A stretch of 64,000 bases of DNA, taken from contig CAKVCZ010000011.1 of the NCBI GenBank assembly GCA_934726055.1, forward strand, positions 18,159 through 82,158, read 5' to 3'. Position 1 is the stretch's first letter. Every line of letters begins with the position of its first letter. Below are positions 26,549 through 34,287 of the stretch, piece after piece. This DNA is from an uncultured Candidatus Melainabacteria bacterium. GTDB lineage: Bacteria; Cyanobacteriota; Vampirovibrionia; Gastranaerophilales; Gastranaerophilaceae. The notes beneath the pieces are model-generated. The model was not told the origin of the DNA, did no database searches, and saw only the letters and a program-made list of their open reading frames with translations. The position numbers were made by a program, and so were the translations under genes.

Positions 26549-27823
26549 TTATATTATTTTTTCAAAAATTTCTTCAAATTCAGGGAAAGAAATATTTACC
26601 CACTGGAAATCCTTTATTGTAATAGGTTTTTCACAAATTAATCCTGCTACATACATACTCATGGCAAGTCTGTGATCATGGTAAGTTTCAAGCTCACAAT
26701 CACCTTTAAGCAATTTTTTACCACTTATTATAAAACCGTCTTGAGTTTCTTCAATGTCTGCACCAAGCTTTTGTAATTCTGTTACAACTGCCTTTATTCT
26801 GTCAGATTCTTTATTCCTTAAATCTTGAGCATCCTTTATTATCGTTGTACCCTCAGCTTGTGTAGCTAAAACCGCTATCACAGGAATTTCATCTATCAAA
26901 CGAGGAATTATATCTCCCGAAATTTGACAGGCTCTTAAAGAAGATGTTTTAACTCTAATATCACCAACTTCTTCACCTGACACTATTCGTTTATCCAAAA
27001 TTTCGATATTTCCACCCATATTTTTAACAACATCAATTATTCCGGTTCTTGTCGGATTTAAACCAACATTTTTTAAAATTATATCCGAATTTGGAACAAT
27101 TAATCCTGCAACAATAAAAAATGCAGCTGATGAGATATCTCCACAAATTGAAATATCTTTTGCTTCAAGTTCCGAGTGCACAATTTTTGTTGTACAACCG
27201 CTAAATTCAATATCAGCACCCAAATATTTTAGCATTAGTTCCGAATGATTTCTTGACAAAAACGGCTCTGTATAAAGAGTTTTCCCTTTTGCATGTAATC
27301 CTGCCAAAAGCATGCAAGATTTTACTTGTGCTGATGCCAATTTTGAACTATATTCAATTCCCTCTAAACATTGGCCGTATATTTTTAATGGAGCCTTATA
27401 TTCATTTGATTCTATCTTTGCACCCATCAAGGATAATGGCTCAATTACCCTTTTCATTGGTCTTTTTGATAAACTTTCATCTCCATACAAAACAGAATCA
27501 AAATTTTGTCCTGCCAAAATTCCACAAACCAGTCGCATAGTTGTTCCTGAATTTCCACAATTTAATTTTGACTCAGGAACATTTAATTTGCCGGAAGATT
27601 TTATTGTCAAAGCCTGTTCGGATAAAAATTCATATTCTACCCCAAGCTGAGAAAATAAATTTAATGTAGAGTGGCAATCTGCACCCTTTGAAAAATTTTC
27701 TATTCTTGCTTTTCCTTTTGCCAAAGATAATAGCATTATCGCTCTATGAGAAATTGATTTATCTGACGGTATCTCAATTTCACCTTTTAGACCGAAATTA
27801 TTTTTTTCAACATATTTATCCAT
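26549..27823 (-). CDS. aroA: 3-phosphoshikimate 1-carboxyvinyltransferase (EPSP synthase)
   Basis: Shikimate pathway enzyme that joins phosphoenolpyruvate to shikimate-3-phosphate. The 424-residue protein has SDKSISHRAIML near the N-terminus (shikimate-phosphate binding), the phosphoenolpyruvate loop GNSGTTMRLVCGILAGQ (about 92-108), and the C-terminal LRNKESDRIKAV and HDHRLAMS motifs. The Gly-Thr-Met loop is standard for the family. With pheA it shows that aromatic amino acid synthesis is at least partly encoded here. Confidence 0.95.
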   Translation of the reverse strand: MDKYVEKNNFGLKGEIEIPSDKSISHRAIMLLSLAKGKARIENFSKGADCHSTLNLFSQLGVEYEFLSEQALTIKSSGKLNVPESKLNCGNSGTTMRLVCGILAGQNFDSVLYGDESLSKRPMKRVIEPLSLMGAKIESNEYKAPLKIYGQCLEGIEYSSKLASAQVKSCMLLAGLHAKGKTLYTEPFLSRNHSELMLKYLGADIEFSGCTTKIVHSELEAKDISICGDISSAAFFIVAGLIVPNSDIILKNVGLNPTRTGIIDVVKNMGGNIEILDKRIVSGEEVGDIRVKTSSLRACQISGDIIPRLIDEIPVIAVLATQAEGTTIIKDAQDLRNKESDRIKAVVTELQKLGADIEETQDGFIISGKKLLKGDCELETYHDHRLAMSMYVAGLICEKPITIKDFQWVNISFPEFEEIFEKII

Positions 27824-27857
27824 AAATAAATTTTAGCATAAACCGTTTGGAGGATAA

Positions 27858-27950
27858 ATGAAAAGTTTGCATAAAGTTTTTTTATTGAAAAACGACATGA
27901 AAAACATAAGAAAACCTTTTAGGTTTTACTTACCTCCTCCCCAAGTCTAG
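27858..27950 (+). CDS. Possible 30-codon gene or small RNA
   Basis: An ATG at 27858 follows GGAGG (27849-27853) by four bases and opens a 30-codon frame rich in Lys, Phe and Pro, ending FYLPPPQV. A terminator follows at once. The 3' half contains a 7-bp hairpin (27911-27917 with 27921-27927) and ACCTCCTCC, which is complementary to the GGAGG of the same transcript. No homolog is recognised. It may be a regulatory RNA rather than a gene; its promoter would overlap the divergent aroA start and is not clear. Confidence 0.35.
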   Translation: MKSLHKVFLLKNDMKNIRKPFRFYLPPPQV

Positions 27951-27951
27951 T

Positions 27952-27977
27952 AGCCGCCATTTGGTGGCTTTTTTTTT
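27952..27977 (+). terminator. Terminator after the small ORF
   Basis: AGCCGCC (27952-27958) pairs with GGTGGCT (27963-27969), with one G-U pair and a four-base loop, followed by a run of nine T. It lies 32 bases beyond the 3' end of the convergent EAL gene, but the T-run favours plus-strand use. Confidence 0.75.
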
Positions 27978-28009
27978 ATTATAAAATAAAAGCCATATTT
28001 GTTTTTTAA

Positions 28010-30274
28010 TTAGTTATACGCACCTACATGATGATAAACAAAATCGTTGTATTCATCTAATGGCATTGGTTTTGCATAATAAAAACCTTGTGCAATATCA
28101 CAACCTGCTGTTTGCAATATTGAAACTTGTTCCATTGTTTCAATACCTTCACAAACAACTTTTGCTTTTAAATCTCTCGCCATCTGTGCAACATGATTTA
28201 ATACAATAAAGCCTCTTTCAGTATATGTTGCTTCGTTTATAAATCCTCTATCGAGTTTTAAAACATTTACAGGAAGTTTTCTTAGCATATTTAAAGAAGA
28301 ATATCCAACACCAAAATCATCCATTGCAATTGTGTAACCAAGTTCTTGAAGTTTTACAATAGTCGAATTTACAGCACCCTCATTGTCTAAAAATGCACTT
28401 TCTGTTAGTTCTAACTCTAAATATTTTTTAGGAACATCATAAGTTTTTACAAGGTTTTCAATTGTTTCTACCAAATTTTCATATTTGAAATGAATTCTGG
28501 AAATATTTACTGATATCGGTAATGGTTCTAATCCTGCTTCTAGCCAAGAATGGATGGCTTTACAAGCTTGTTCCCACATATATCTGTCTGCATCAACAAT
28601 AAAACCATTTTTTTCAAATAACGGAATGAATTTATATGGAGGAATTAAACCTTTTTTAGGATGATTCCATCGAATTAAAGCTTCAGAGCCGCATGGTTTT
28701 ATAGTCTTCATATCAATTTTTGGCTGAAGATACATTACAAACTGACCATTTTCCAATGCAGTTTTCATTTCATCTTCAATTTCTTTATCTGCCATTATTG
28801 CAAGACTTAAACTTTCATCGTAAAACGCATAACTATGATCAACTAAACCTTTGATAGTTCTTTTTGCCAGGTTAGCTTTATCACACATCTTATTAATTTG
28901 AATATCTTTATCTACAATTTTGTAAATACCAAAAGATGGAACAACATTAATATTTAGTTTTATGGCTTCTATATCGCTTTTAATTTTTTCAACCAAATCT
29001 ATTAAATCCTGTTCTTGCTCATATTTACACATTATTGAAAACACATCATCATTCAAACGTGCATATATACCGTTTTCTGCAATATTTTTAGATAGAATTT
29101 TAGCAATATCTCTTAAAATTCTATCACCCATTTTTGTGTTATAAACTTCATTTACTATCTTAAATCCATCAATATCCATCAATATGACAGCAAGTTTTAT
29201 TTCATCATTCAAATGATTCAATAAGATTTTTTCACCTTCTAAATAAAAACTTGTTTTGTTTAAACTATCCGTAACATCATCTTGAAGTGCCATATCCATA
29301 ATCATATTTGTTGATTTTTGACGCATCGCAACACTGTATCTTATACCGATAATTACAATTAAATTAATTATCAAGAAAAATACAACTGCATATCTTAATA
29401 CAGCATTTGAATTGTGGCTGATTGCACTAAACGGTAATATCGCTAATATTTTCCAATTGTTATAACCAATCGGAACGAATGCCGCAACTTTCTTTACGCC
29501 ATACATATCTTTAAACCAATAACTAATCGGTTGAGTAGCTTTTAGAGCTTTTTGTCGCTGAGCAACAGGAACATCATTGTTTTCAAAAATAGATTTTTTC
29601 AAAACAGCATTCGGACTATCGTCCCTTAAAATTAAATTTCCATCCCCATCTACAATATGAACCACCGCTTCATCATTAAACGCTGTAATATCTATTGCAT
29701 TGGTATAGTCTTGAGCACTGTGTGCACCCGTTAAAACGGCCTCTACTTTACCATTAATTTTTACAGGTACAGAATATAAAACAATTAGTTTGTTGTTATC
29801 ATAAAAAGAACCAAAGAAATCAATAAAACGATTACCTTTCATACTTTCTTGGAAGTATTTATAATCTTTTACGTTTAAAACAGGAATAAATCCGACATGA
29901 GAATCATAAATAGTAACATTACCGGCTTTATCCACAAGTCCCATTGAATAAAATCTTGTGTTTTTTATCGCAGTTTTTAAACCCAATTTTGCATCTTTGT
30001 TTAGTAATAATTCAGGATTGTTTTCCAAAAGCTGAGCATATAAATTAAGGGTTTGAAAATCTCCGTTGATAAGAACATTCGCAGATATTGCACTCTGTTT
30101 TGCAACTTGTGTAATATGACTTTCAATTTCATATCTCTCATTTTTCAACAATAACTGAATGAATAAAATACTCAATAAAACCAATACGAGAACAACCGCA
30201 GTAAAGACTGCAACGATATATTTACGTCGTCTTTTACTTTCTTCCAGTTTTAAAATTAAGTTAGATGCTACCAC
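28010..30274 (-). CDS. Membrane sensor with degenerate GGDEF and intact EAL domain
   Basis: A 754-residue c-di-GMP enzyme. Two transmembrane helices (about 20-40 and 298-315) flank an extracytoplasmic sensor region that resembles a double Cache domain. The GGDEF domain has LNDDVF (about 404-409) in place of GGDEF, so cyclase activity is unlikely. The EAL domain is intact: SEALIRWNHP (about 528), NISRIHF, ELTES and DDFGVGYSSL followed by KLDRGFI. It probably degrades c-di-GMP in response to an external ligand. The start is GTG, with GGAG eight bases upstream, directly after the coaE stop. Confidence 0.88.
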   Translation of the reverse strand: MVASNLILKLEESKRRRKYIVAVFTAVVLVLVLLSILFIQLLLKNERYEIESHITQVAKQSAISANVLINGDFQTLNLYAQLLENNPELLLNKDAKLGLKTAIKNTRFYSMGLVDKAGNVTIYDSHVGFIPVLNVKDYKYFQESMKGNRFIDFFGSFYDNNKLIVLYSVPVKINGKVEAVLTGAHSAQDYTNAIDITAFNDEAVVHIVDGDGNLILRDDSPNAVLKKSIFENNDVPVAQRQKALKATQPISYWFKDMYGVKKVAAFVPIGYNNWKILAILPFSAISHNSNAVLRYAVVFFLIINLIVIIGIRYSVAMRQKSTNMIMDMALQDDVTDSLNKTSFYLEGEKILLNHLNDEIKLAVILMDIDGFKIVNEVYNTKMGDRILRDIAKILSKNIAENGIYARLNDDVFSIMCKYEQEQDLIDLVEKIKSDIEAIKLNINVVPSFGIYKIVDKDIQINKMCDKANLAKRTIKGLVDHSYAFYDESLSLAIMADKEIEDEMKTALENGQFVMYLQPKIDMKTIKPCGSEALIRWNHPKKGLIPPYKFIPLFEKNGFIVDADRYMWEQACKAIHSWLEAGLEPLPISVNISRIHFKYENLVETIENLVKTYDVPKKYLELELTESAFLDNEGAVNSTIVKLQELGYTIAMDDFGVGYSSLNMLRKLPVNVLKLDRGFINEATYTERGFIVLNHVAQMARDLKAKVVCEGIETMEQVSILQTAGCDIAQGFYYAKPMPLDEYNDFVYHHVGAYN

Positions 30275-30868
30275 CTATTTATGCTCCATTGTCCTCAGTA
30301 AAATTATAAACTTATTTATCTCATTTTGCAAGTCAGAAATATTTGTATTGTTACAAATCACAAAATCAGACTTTAAAATCTTTTCTTCTTGACCTAATTG
30401 AGAATTTAGCCTGTATAAAGCATCTTCTCTTGTTAGAGAATTCCTTTTCATCAGCCGTTCTAATCTTATTTCATCATCTGTTTTTATAAATAAAATTTTA
30501 TCAAATTCATTTTGCCATCCGACTTCAAACAAAAGAGGTATTGAGATGAATACATAATCTTTGTCAGAATTTTCGATAAATTTGTTTTTTATTTCTTGCT
30601 TTAATTTCGGATAAATTATATTTTCTAATCTTTTTTTTAAATTTTTATCCTTAAAAACAACATCTCCAAGTTTTTTCCTCGAAATACAGTTTTTTTCATC
30701 TGTAATATTAAACTCTCTAAAGTCTTCTATAACTTTATTTGCATTATCTTCTAAAATATTATGGGCAAGAACATCCGTATCAAAAACGACAAATCCAGTC
30801 TGTTTTAAGATATTTTCCACAGTAGATTTACCACAGGCAATATTTCCAACAATTGCAATTTTAAGCAT
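30275..30868 (-). CDS. coaE: Dephospho-CoA kinase
   Basis: Last step of coenzyme A synthesis: phosphorylation of the 3'-OH of dephospho-CoA. The 197-residue protein has the P-loop GNIACGKS (residues 8-15), FDTDVLAH, and SIPLLFEVGWQ, all typical. The ATG at 30868 is preferred because it places the P-loop at the usual distance; a TTG at 30880 would add four residues. It overlaps the pseudouridine synthase by eight bases and is followed directly by the EAL gene. Confidence 0.92.
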   Translation of the reverse strand: MLKIAIVGNIACGKSTVENILKQTGFVVFDTDVLAHNILEDNANKVIEDFREFNITDEKNCISRKKLGDVVFKDKNLKKRLENIIYPKLKQEIKNKFIENSDKDYVFISIPLLFEVGWQNEFDKILFIKTDDEIRLERLMKRNSLTREDALYRLNSQLGQEEKILKSDFVICNNTNISDLQNEINKFIILLRTMEHK

Positions 30869-31601
30869 TTTTACTCGCAATCTTACTCAAATAAACTTTT
30901 AATTCCTTTATTTGTTTTGGTTTTATAGGTTTTATTTCACCCTTTTTTATGCCGTCAAGATTTATCGTTGCATGTTGAATTCGCTTCAAAGATTGCACTT
31001 CAAAACCTAAATAAGCAAACATTTTTCTAATTTGTCTATTTAAACCTTGATATAATACAACTTGCATTAATGTTGATTTATTAGAAATTTCTATAACACC
31101 AACATCTGCATAAGCTTTTTTACCTTCCTCAATTTCTATACCCGATGCCATTTGATTAATGTGATTTTGATTAATTCTGCCATCAATTCTTACAATATAA
31201 ACCTTTGGAACTTTTACGGAAGGATGAGTTAACTGATTTATCAAATCGCCATCATTTGTCATTATCAAAAGTCCGGTAGAATCTTTATCTAATCGACCAA
31301 CAGGATTTAGTTTTTTCATTTCTTCAGGCAATATGTCATATATTGTTTTTCTGCCTTTTTCATCGTCCGATGTTGTAATATAACCTGCCGGTTTATAAAA
31401 TCTATAATATTCAAGTTTTTTTGGATGTATTAACTTTCCGTCTATAAAAACTTTATCTTTTTCTCCGACTAAAAAACCTAACTCTTGAACTTTTTTTCCG
31501 TTAACATTGACTTTTCCCTGCTCTATTAACGCATCTGCATCACGCCTTGAACATATACCTGATGACGCAATATATTTGTTAAGTCTTGTCTTTGAAGTCA
31601 T
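30861..31601 (-). CDS. rluB: Ribosomal pseudouridine synthase (RsuA/RluB family)
   Basis: 246 residues: an N-terminal S4 domain (about 5-60) and the RsuA/RluB/RluE/RluF catalytic domain with GRLDKDSTGLLIMTNDGDL (catalytic Asp in RLDKDST). The target could be 23S (RluB type) or 16S (RsuA type) rRNA; the sequence fits the RluB group common outside Proteobacteria. It shares one base (TAATG) with the upstream thioesterase. Confidence 0.88.
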   Translation of the reverse strand: MTSKTRLNKYIASSGICSRRDADALIEQGKVNVNGKKVQELGFLVGEKDKVFIDGKLIHPKKLEYYRFYKPAGYITTSDDEKGRKTIYDILPEEMKKLNPVGRLDKDSTGLLIMTNDGDLINQLTHPSVKVPKVYIVRIDGRINQNHINQMASGIEIEEGKKAYADVGVIEISNKSTLMQVVLYQGLNRQIRKMFAYLGFEVQSLKRIQHATINLDGIKKGEIKPIKPKQIKELKVYLSKIASKNA

Positions 31602-32008
31602 TATTCACCGACCTTTTTCACAAATTCCTGTAATGCATCAGGAAATGTTCTATATATTGAGCCGTCATTATGTGTCGCAACAACCTTTACATGTGCTTCA
31701 ACATGCAACTTATTTTCTTTTGCGTCATATATCTTTTGCAAAAATGTCATTGATAGCCTTGAAGTTTCTTCCAACTCCGTAACAATCAACAATTCTTCTT
31801 CTAACCTTGCAGGCATTTTGTATCGAATATTTATTTCAACAACAGGCAATACAACATCACTTTCAAACATCTTTGCAAGCGAATATCCGACACTTTCACA
31901 AAGGCCCATTCTTCCCATTTCCAACCATCTTAAATATGAACCATGCCAAACATGACCATACGCATCGGTATCAGAATAAAAAACTTTTTGTTTAAACTCG
32001 TGTTTCAT
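31601..32008 (-). CDS. Acyl-CoA thioesterase, YbgC/4HBT type
   Basis: A hotdog-fold thioesterase of 135 residues. The catalytic segment VFYSDTDAYGHVWHGSYLRWLE has the expected Asp-x-x-x-x-Gly-His pattern. Start choice: the ATG at 32008 gives the usual family N-terminus (MKHEFKQKVFYSDTD); an upstream TTG would add 12 residues. Neither has a clear Shine-Dalgarno. The physiological acyl substrate is unknown. It heads the thioesterase-rluB-coaE-EAL run of overlapping genes. Confidence 0.82.
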   Translation of the reverse strand: MKHEFKQKVFYSDTDAYGHVWHGSYLRWLEMGRMGLCESVGYSLAKMFESDVVLPVVEINIRYKMPARLEEELLIVTELEETSRLSMTFLQKIYDAKENKLHVEAHVKVVATHNDGSIYRTFPDALQEFVKKVGE

Positions 32009-32044
32009 ACATTTGATATTACCACAAATCATCTGATACGACAA

Positions 32045-32073
32045 TTCGCAAAAATTTTTTTATTGTGTATAAT
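32045..32073 (+). promoter_or_regulatory. Rubredoxin promoter
   Basis: A perfect TATAAT (32068-32073) lies 17 bases from a weaker -35, TTCGCA (32045-32050). The leader would be about 23 bases and contains AAAGGAG. Confidence 0.55.
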
Positions 32074-32102
32074 TATAAAACATAAAAATGAAAGGAGATA
32101 TT

Positions 32103-32237
32103 ATGAAATACGTATGCACACTATGTGATTGGGTTTATGACGAAGAAACTGAAGGCAAAAAATTTGCTGAATTGCCTGAAGATTACGCATGTCCACTATG
32201 CGGGGCTGATAAATCAAATTTTGAACTATCTGAATAG
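32103..32237 (+). CDS. Rubredoxin
   Basis: A 44-residue iron-binding electron carrier. Two CxxC knuckles are present, CTLC (Cys5, Cys8) and CPLC (Cys30, Cys33), with the typical CDWVYDEE and LPEDYACPLCG surroundings. It is shorter than the usual 52-54 residues because the loop between the knuckles is reduced. AAAGGAG lies five bases before the ATG. Rubredoxins serve oxygen and peroxide detoxification or other redox reactions in anaerobes; no partner enzyme is adjacent. Confidence 0.93.
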   Translation: MKYVCTLCDWVYDEETEGKKFAELPEDYACPLCGADKSNFELSE

Positions 32238-32319
32238 TAACAAATTTGTAACAAATTAACTCCATGATAGCAAATATATTTTTTACCAGGGTTATTTAAT
32301 ATATAAGGATAGGAAAAAT

Positions 32320-32739
32320 ATGAACATTAATCCGGTAAGTTTTAATTCAGCTAATTTTTGTGCATTACCAACAAAGCAAGCAGAAATGCCATCAGAGCAG
32401 TATATTTACAAAACTGTATCTGAAAATCAAGGAGATTCTCCACAAATAAGCAACAAGGAAAAATTCCTAAATGCTTGTTCTAAAGTTAAAACAGCATGCA
32501 TAAAGGGAGCTAAATTTGTTAAAGAAAACAAATCTGCAATAGGTACGGGTGCAATTGCTTTAGGCAAGGGCTTGCTTGCATCTTGTACAGTTTTAGGAGC
32601 AACTCAACTTGCAAATAAGATTTTTAGAGCAGACGTTGAAAAATTCGCAGGCAAATTGGCAGTTATTGGCGGAGTTGCAATGACAGCAGCAGATGCCATA
32701 AAAAACAAAGATAAATTCGTTAAAAACAAAGAGTCTTAA
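32320..32739 (+). CDS. Hypothetical protein with N-terminal NPVSF motif
   Basis: A 139-residue protein of unknown function. The N-terminus MNINPVSFNSANF resembles a short motif also seen in the DHH protein at 39839-42403. The middle is charged (about 45-72), followed by a Gly/Ala-rich hydrophobic region (about 73-125) that could form one or two membrane helices, and a Lys-rich tail. There is no classical signal peptide. AAGGATAGG lies upstream of the ATG. Confidence 0.65.
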   Translation: MNINPVSFNSANFCALPTKQAEMPSEQYIYKTVSENQGDSPQISNKEKFLNACSKVKTACIKGAKFVKENKSAIGTGAIALGKGLLASCTVLGATQLANKIFRADVEKFAGKLAVIGGVAMTAADAIKNKDKFVKNKES

Positions 32740-32772
32740 TCAGGCAAACAATAAATGCGCGAGCGATAAATA

Positions 32773-32798
32773 AATCCGGCAAATTAACTTGTCGGGTT
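32773..32798 (+). terminator. Hairpin after the hypothetical gene
   Basis: A 10-bp stem (32773-32782 with 32789-32798) including two G-U pairs, with T-rich sequence behind it. Confidence 0.5.
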
Positions 32799-32821
32799 TA
32801 TTATTTTCTAATAGTTTTTGC

Positions 32822-32846
32822 AAAAAAAAGGACATATAAATGTCCT
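32822..32846 (-). terminator. sepF terminator
   Basis: A perfect 7-bp stem AGGACAT/ATGTCCT with an ATAA loop. On the minus strand it is followed by a run of eight U, 37 bases after the sepF stop. Confidence 0.8.
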
Positions 32847-32882
32847 AAAAATCCAACTATCACAAATCATATTTAATACATA

Positions 32883-33401
32883 CTATAATGTTCTACCAGA
32901 CCAAATAGTTTCTCCCAATTTAGCTTGTGTTTGTGCAGCATCAACTGTTAATGTAACGTTATTTGGTGTAAATACAAATACCATATCACCAACTTTTTGA
33001 GGTTGACCGTTTAGAGCACTTGCAGCACCACAAACAAAATCTATTGTTCTTTGAGATTGTTCTTTGTCTAATAAATGTAAATTTAAAACAATTGTTTTTC
33101 TATCTTTTAAATTTTGTACGATTTGACCAGCTTCACCAAATGAGCGAGGTTCAATAATCATAACTTCAGTACCTCTCATATTCGGATGAGAAATAACTTT
33201 TAAATCTGCTCTATCATTTTTTGCTTGAAATGGTGATTGTTGATAAGAAGGTGCTAATGCTAAATTATCTTCTGTTTCATATTCATCATCAACTTCATCC
33301 ATCATATTTTCAAAAACGTCATCGCGTTGTTCTAATCCTTGTGTTAAAAAATCCACAATACCTTTAATTTTTTCTGTAATAGCCACTAATTCGTCCTCCA
33401 A
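32883..33401 (-). CDS. sepF: Cell division protein SepF
   Basis: A 172-residue FtsZ-interacting protein that helps anchor the Z-ring. The C-terminal SepF domain (about 80-165) shows PRSFGEAGQIVQNLKDRKTIVLNLHLL, then DFVCGAASALNGQ and VGDMVFVFTPNNV. The N-terminal amphipathic membrane-targeting region and an acidic, probably disordered linker come first. SepF occurs in Cyanobacteria, Firmicutes and Actinobacteria. It follows yggS directly, a pairing common in those groups. Confidence 0.94.
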   Translation of the reverse strand: MEDELVAITEKIKGIVDFLTQGLEQRDDVFENMMDEVDDEYETEDNLALAPSYQQSPFQAKNDRADLKVISHPNMRGTEVMIIEPRSFGEAGQIVQNLKDRKTIVLNLHLLDKEQSQRTIDFVCGAASALNGQPQKVGDMVFVFTPNNVTLTVDAAQTQAKLGETIWSGRTL

Positions 33402-33404
33402 TTA

Positions 33405-34079
33405 TTATGTACTAAATAGTTTTCTGCCAATTCGCAACATTGTTGCGCCATGTTTGACAGCAATATGATAGTCATTGCTCATACCCATTGAAATATTCTG
33501 CATTTCAACACCAAATTCAGAAGATAATTTTAATTGAGTTTGTCTTATATCCTCAAATAAACTTTCTAATTCCTGCTCATCAGCTTCAAATGGTGCAATA
33601 TTCATTAAACCCAAAATTTTAATACCCTTTAACTCTGCAAGACTACTAAAATTTTCTTCTAAAGTCCTCTTTGAAAATCCAAATTTTTGTTCTTCCTCAG
33701 CATTGTTCAACTGGACAAAAACATCTTGAACTTTTCCTTGTCTAACTGCTTCATTTGAAACAACCTCAGCAAGTTTTACCGAATCAATTGAATGAATAAC
33801 ATCGAAATTTGCGACCACTTTTGAAACTTTGTTCGTTTGCAAATGACCAATAAAATGAAATTTCGAGTTTTCTTTAATCTCTTGCGGTAACGTGTTTATT
33901 TTCTCAACTGCCTCTACTGCTCTTGATTCCCCGAAGTTTCTTAATCCGACTTTATAGCCATCAACTATTGCATCCACTCCGAAGTATTTTGTTACTGCGA
34001 TTATTTCCGGTGTATAAGGTGCGATTTGTTCTTGTATTTCTAATAAATTATTTTTTATATTTTCGATTGTCATAATCAT
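33405..34079 (-). CDS. YggS family pyridoxal phosphate homeostasis protein
   Basis: A single-domain PLP-binding protein of 224 residues, in the YggS/PROSC family that buffers vitamin B6 vitamers. AVTKYF near residue 26-31 carries the PLP lysine, and FHFIGHLQTNKV, SIDSV and ISMGMSNDYHIAV are family signatures. Two start codons two residues apart (34079 and 34073) are both plausible. It is co-transcribed with sepF, three bases apart. Confidence 0.92.
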   Translation of the reverse strand: MIMTIENIKNNLLEIQEQIAPYTPEIIAVTKYFGVDAIVDGYKVGLRNFGESRAVEAVEKINTLPQEIKENSKFHFIGHLQTNKVSKVVANFDVIHSIDSVKLAEVVSNEAVRQGKVQDVFVQLNNAEEEQKFGFSKRTLEENFSSLAELKGIKILGLMNIAPFEADEQELESLFEDIRQTQLKLSSEFGVEMQNISMGMSNDYHIAVKHGATMLRIGRKLFST

Positions 34080-34178
34080 CGTCCATACAAGAATCCGTCC
34101 GTTTCTTGAACATATATCAATTATAAACCTTATTCATGTTCAAGACAACTTTTTTATTACTGTCATATTTGTTTTGGG

Positions 34179-34206
34179 CTAAAACCATGTGAACACATGG
34201 TTTTAG
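34179..34206. repeat. Perfect 13-bp inverted repeat between flgE and yggS
   Basis: CTAAAACCATGTG and its complement are separated by AA. It is the first of three consecutive hairpin-forming repeats in this 208-base gap. The second is at 34228-34249 (10-bp arms AAAACTTAAT) and the third is the flgE terminator. Confidence 0.8.
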
Positions 34207-34253
34207 GATATCTCTAAAAACTTAACAAAACTTAATCTATTAAGTTTTTATGT

Positions 34254-34275
34254 TCGGGTGCATATTTGCACCCGA
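34254..34275 (-). terminator. flgE terminator hairpin
   Basis: A 9-bp perfect stem TCGGGTGCA/TGCACCCGA with a four-base loop, 12 bases past the flgE stop. The U-tract is weak. Confidence 0.6.
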
Positions 34276-34287
34276 TTTAATTATTCA

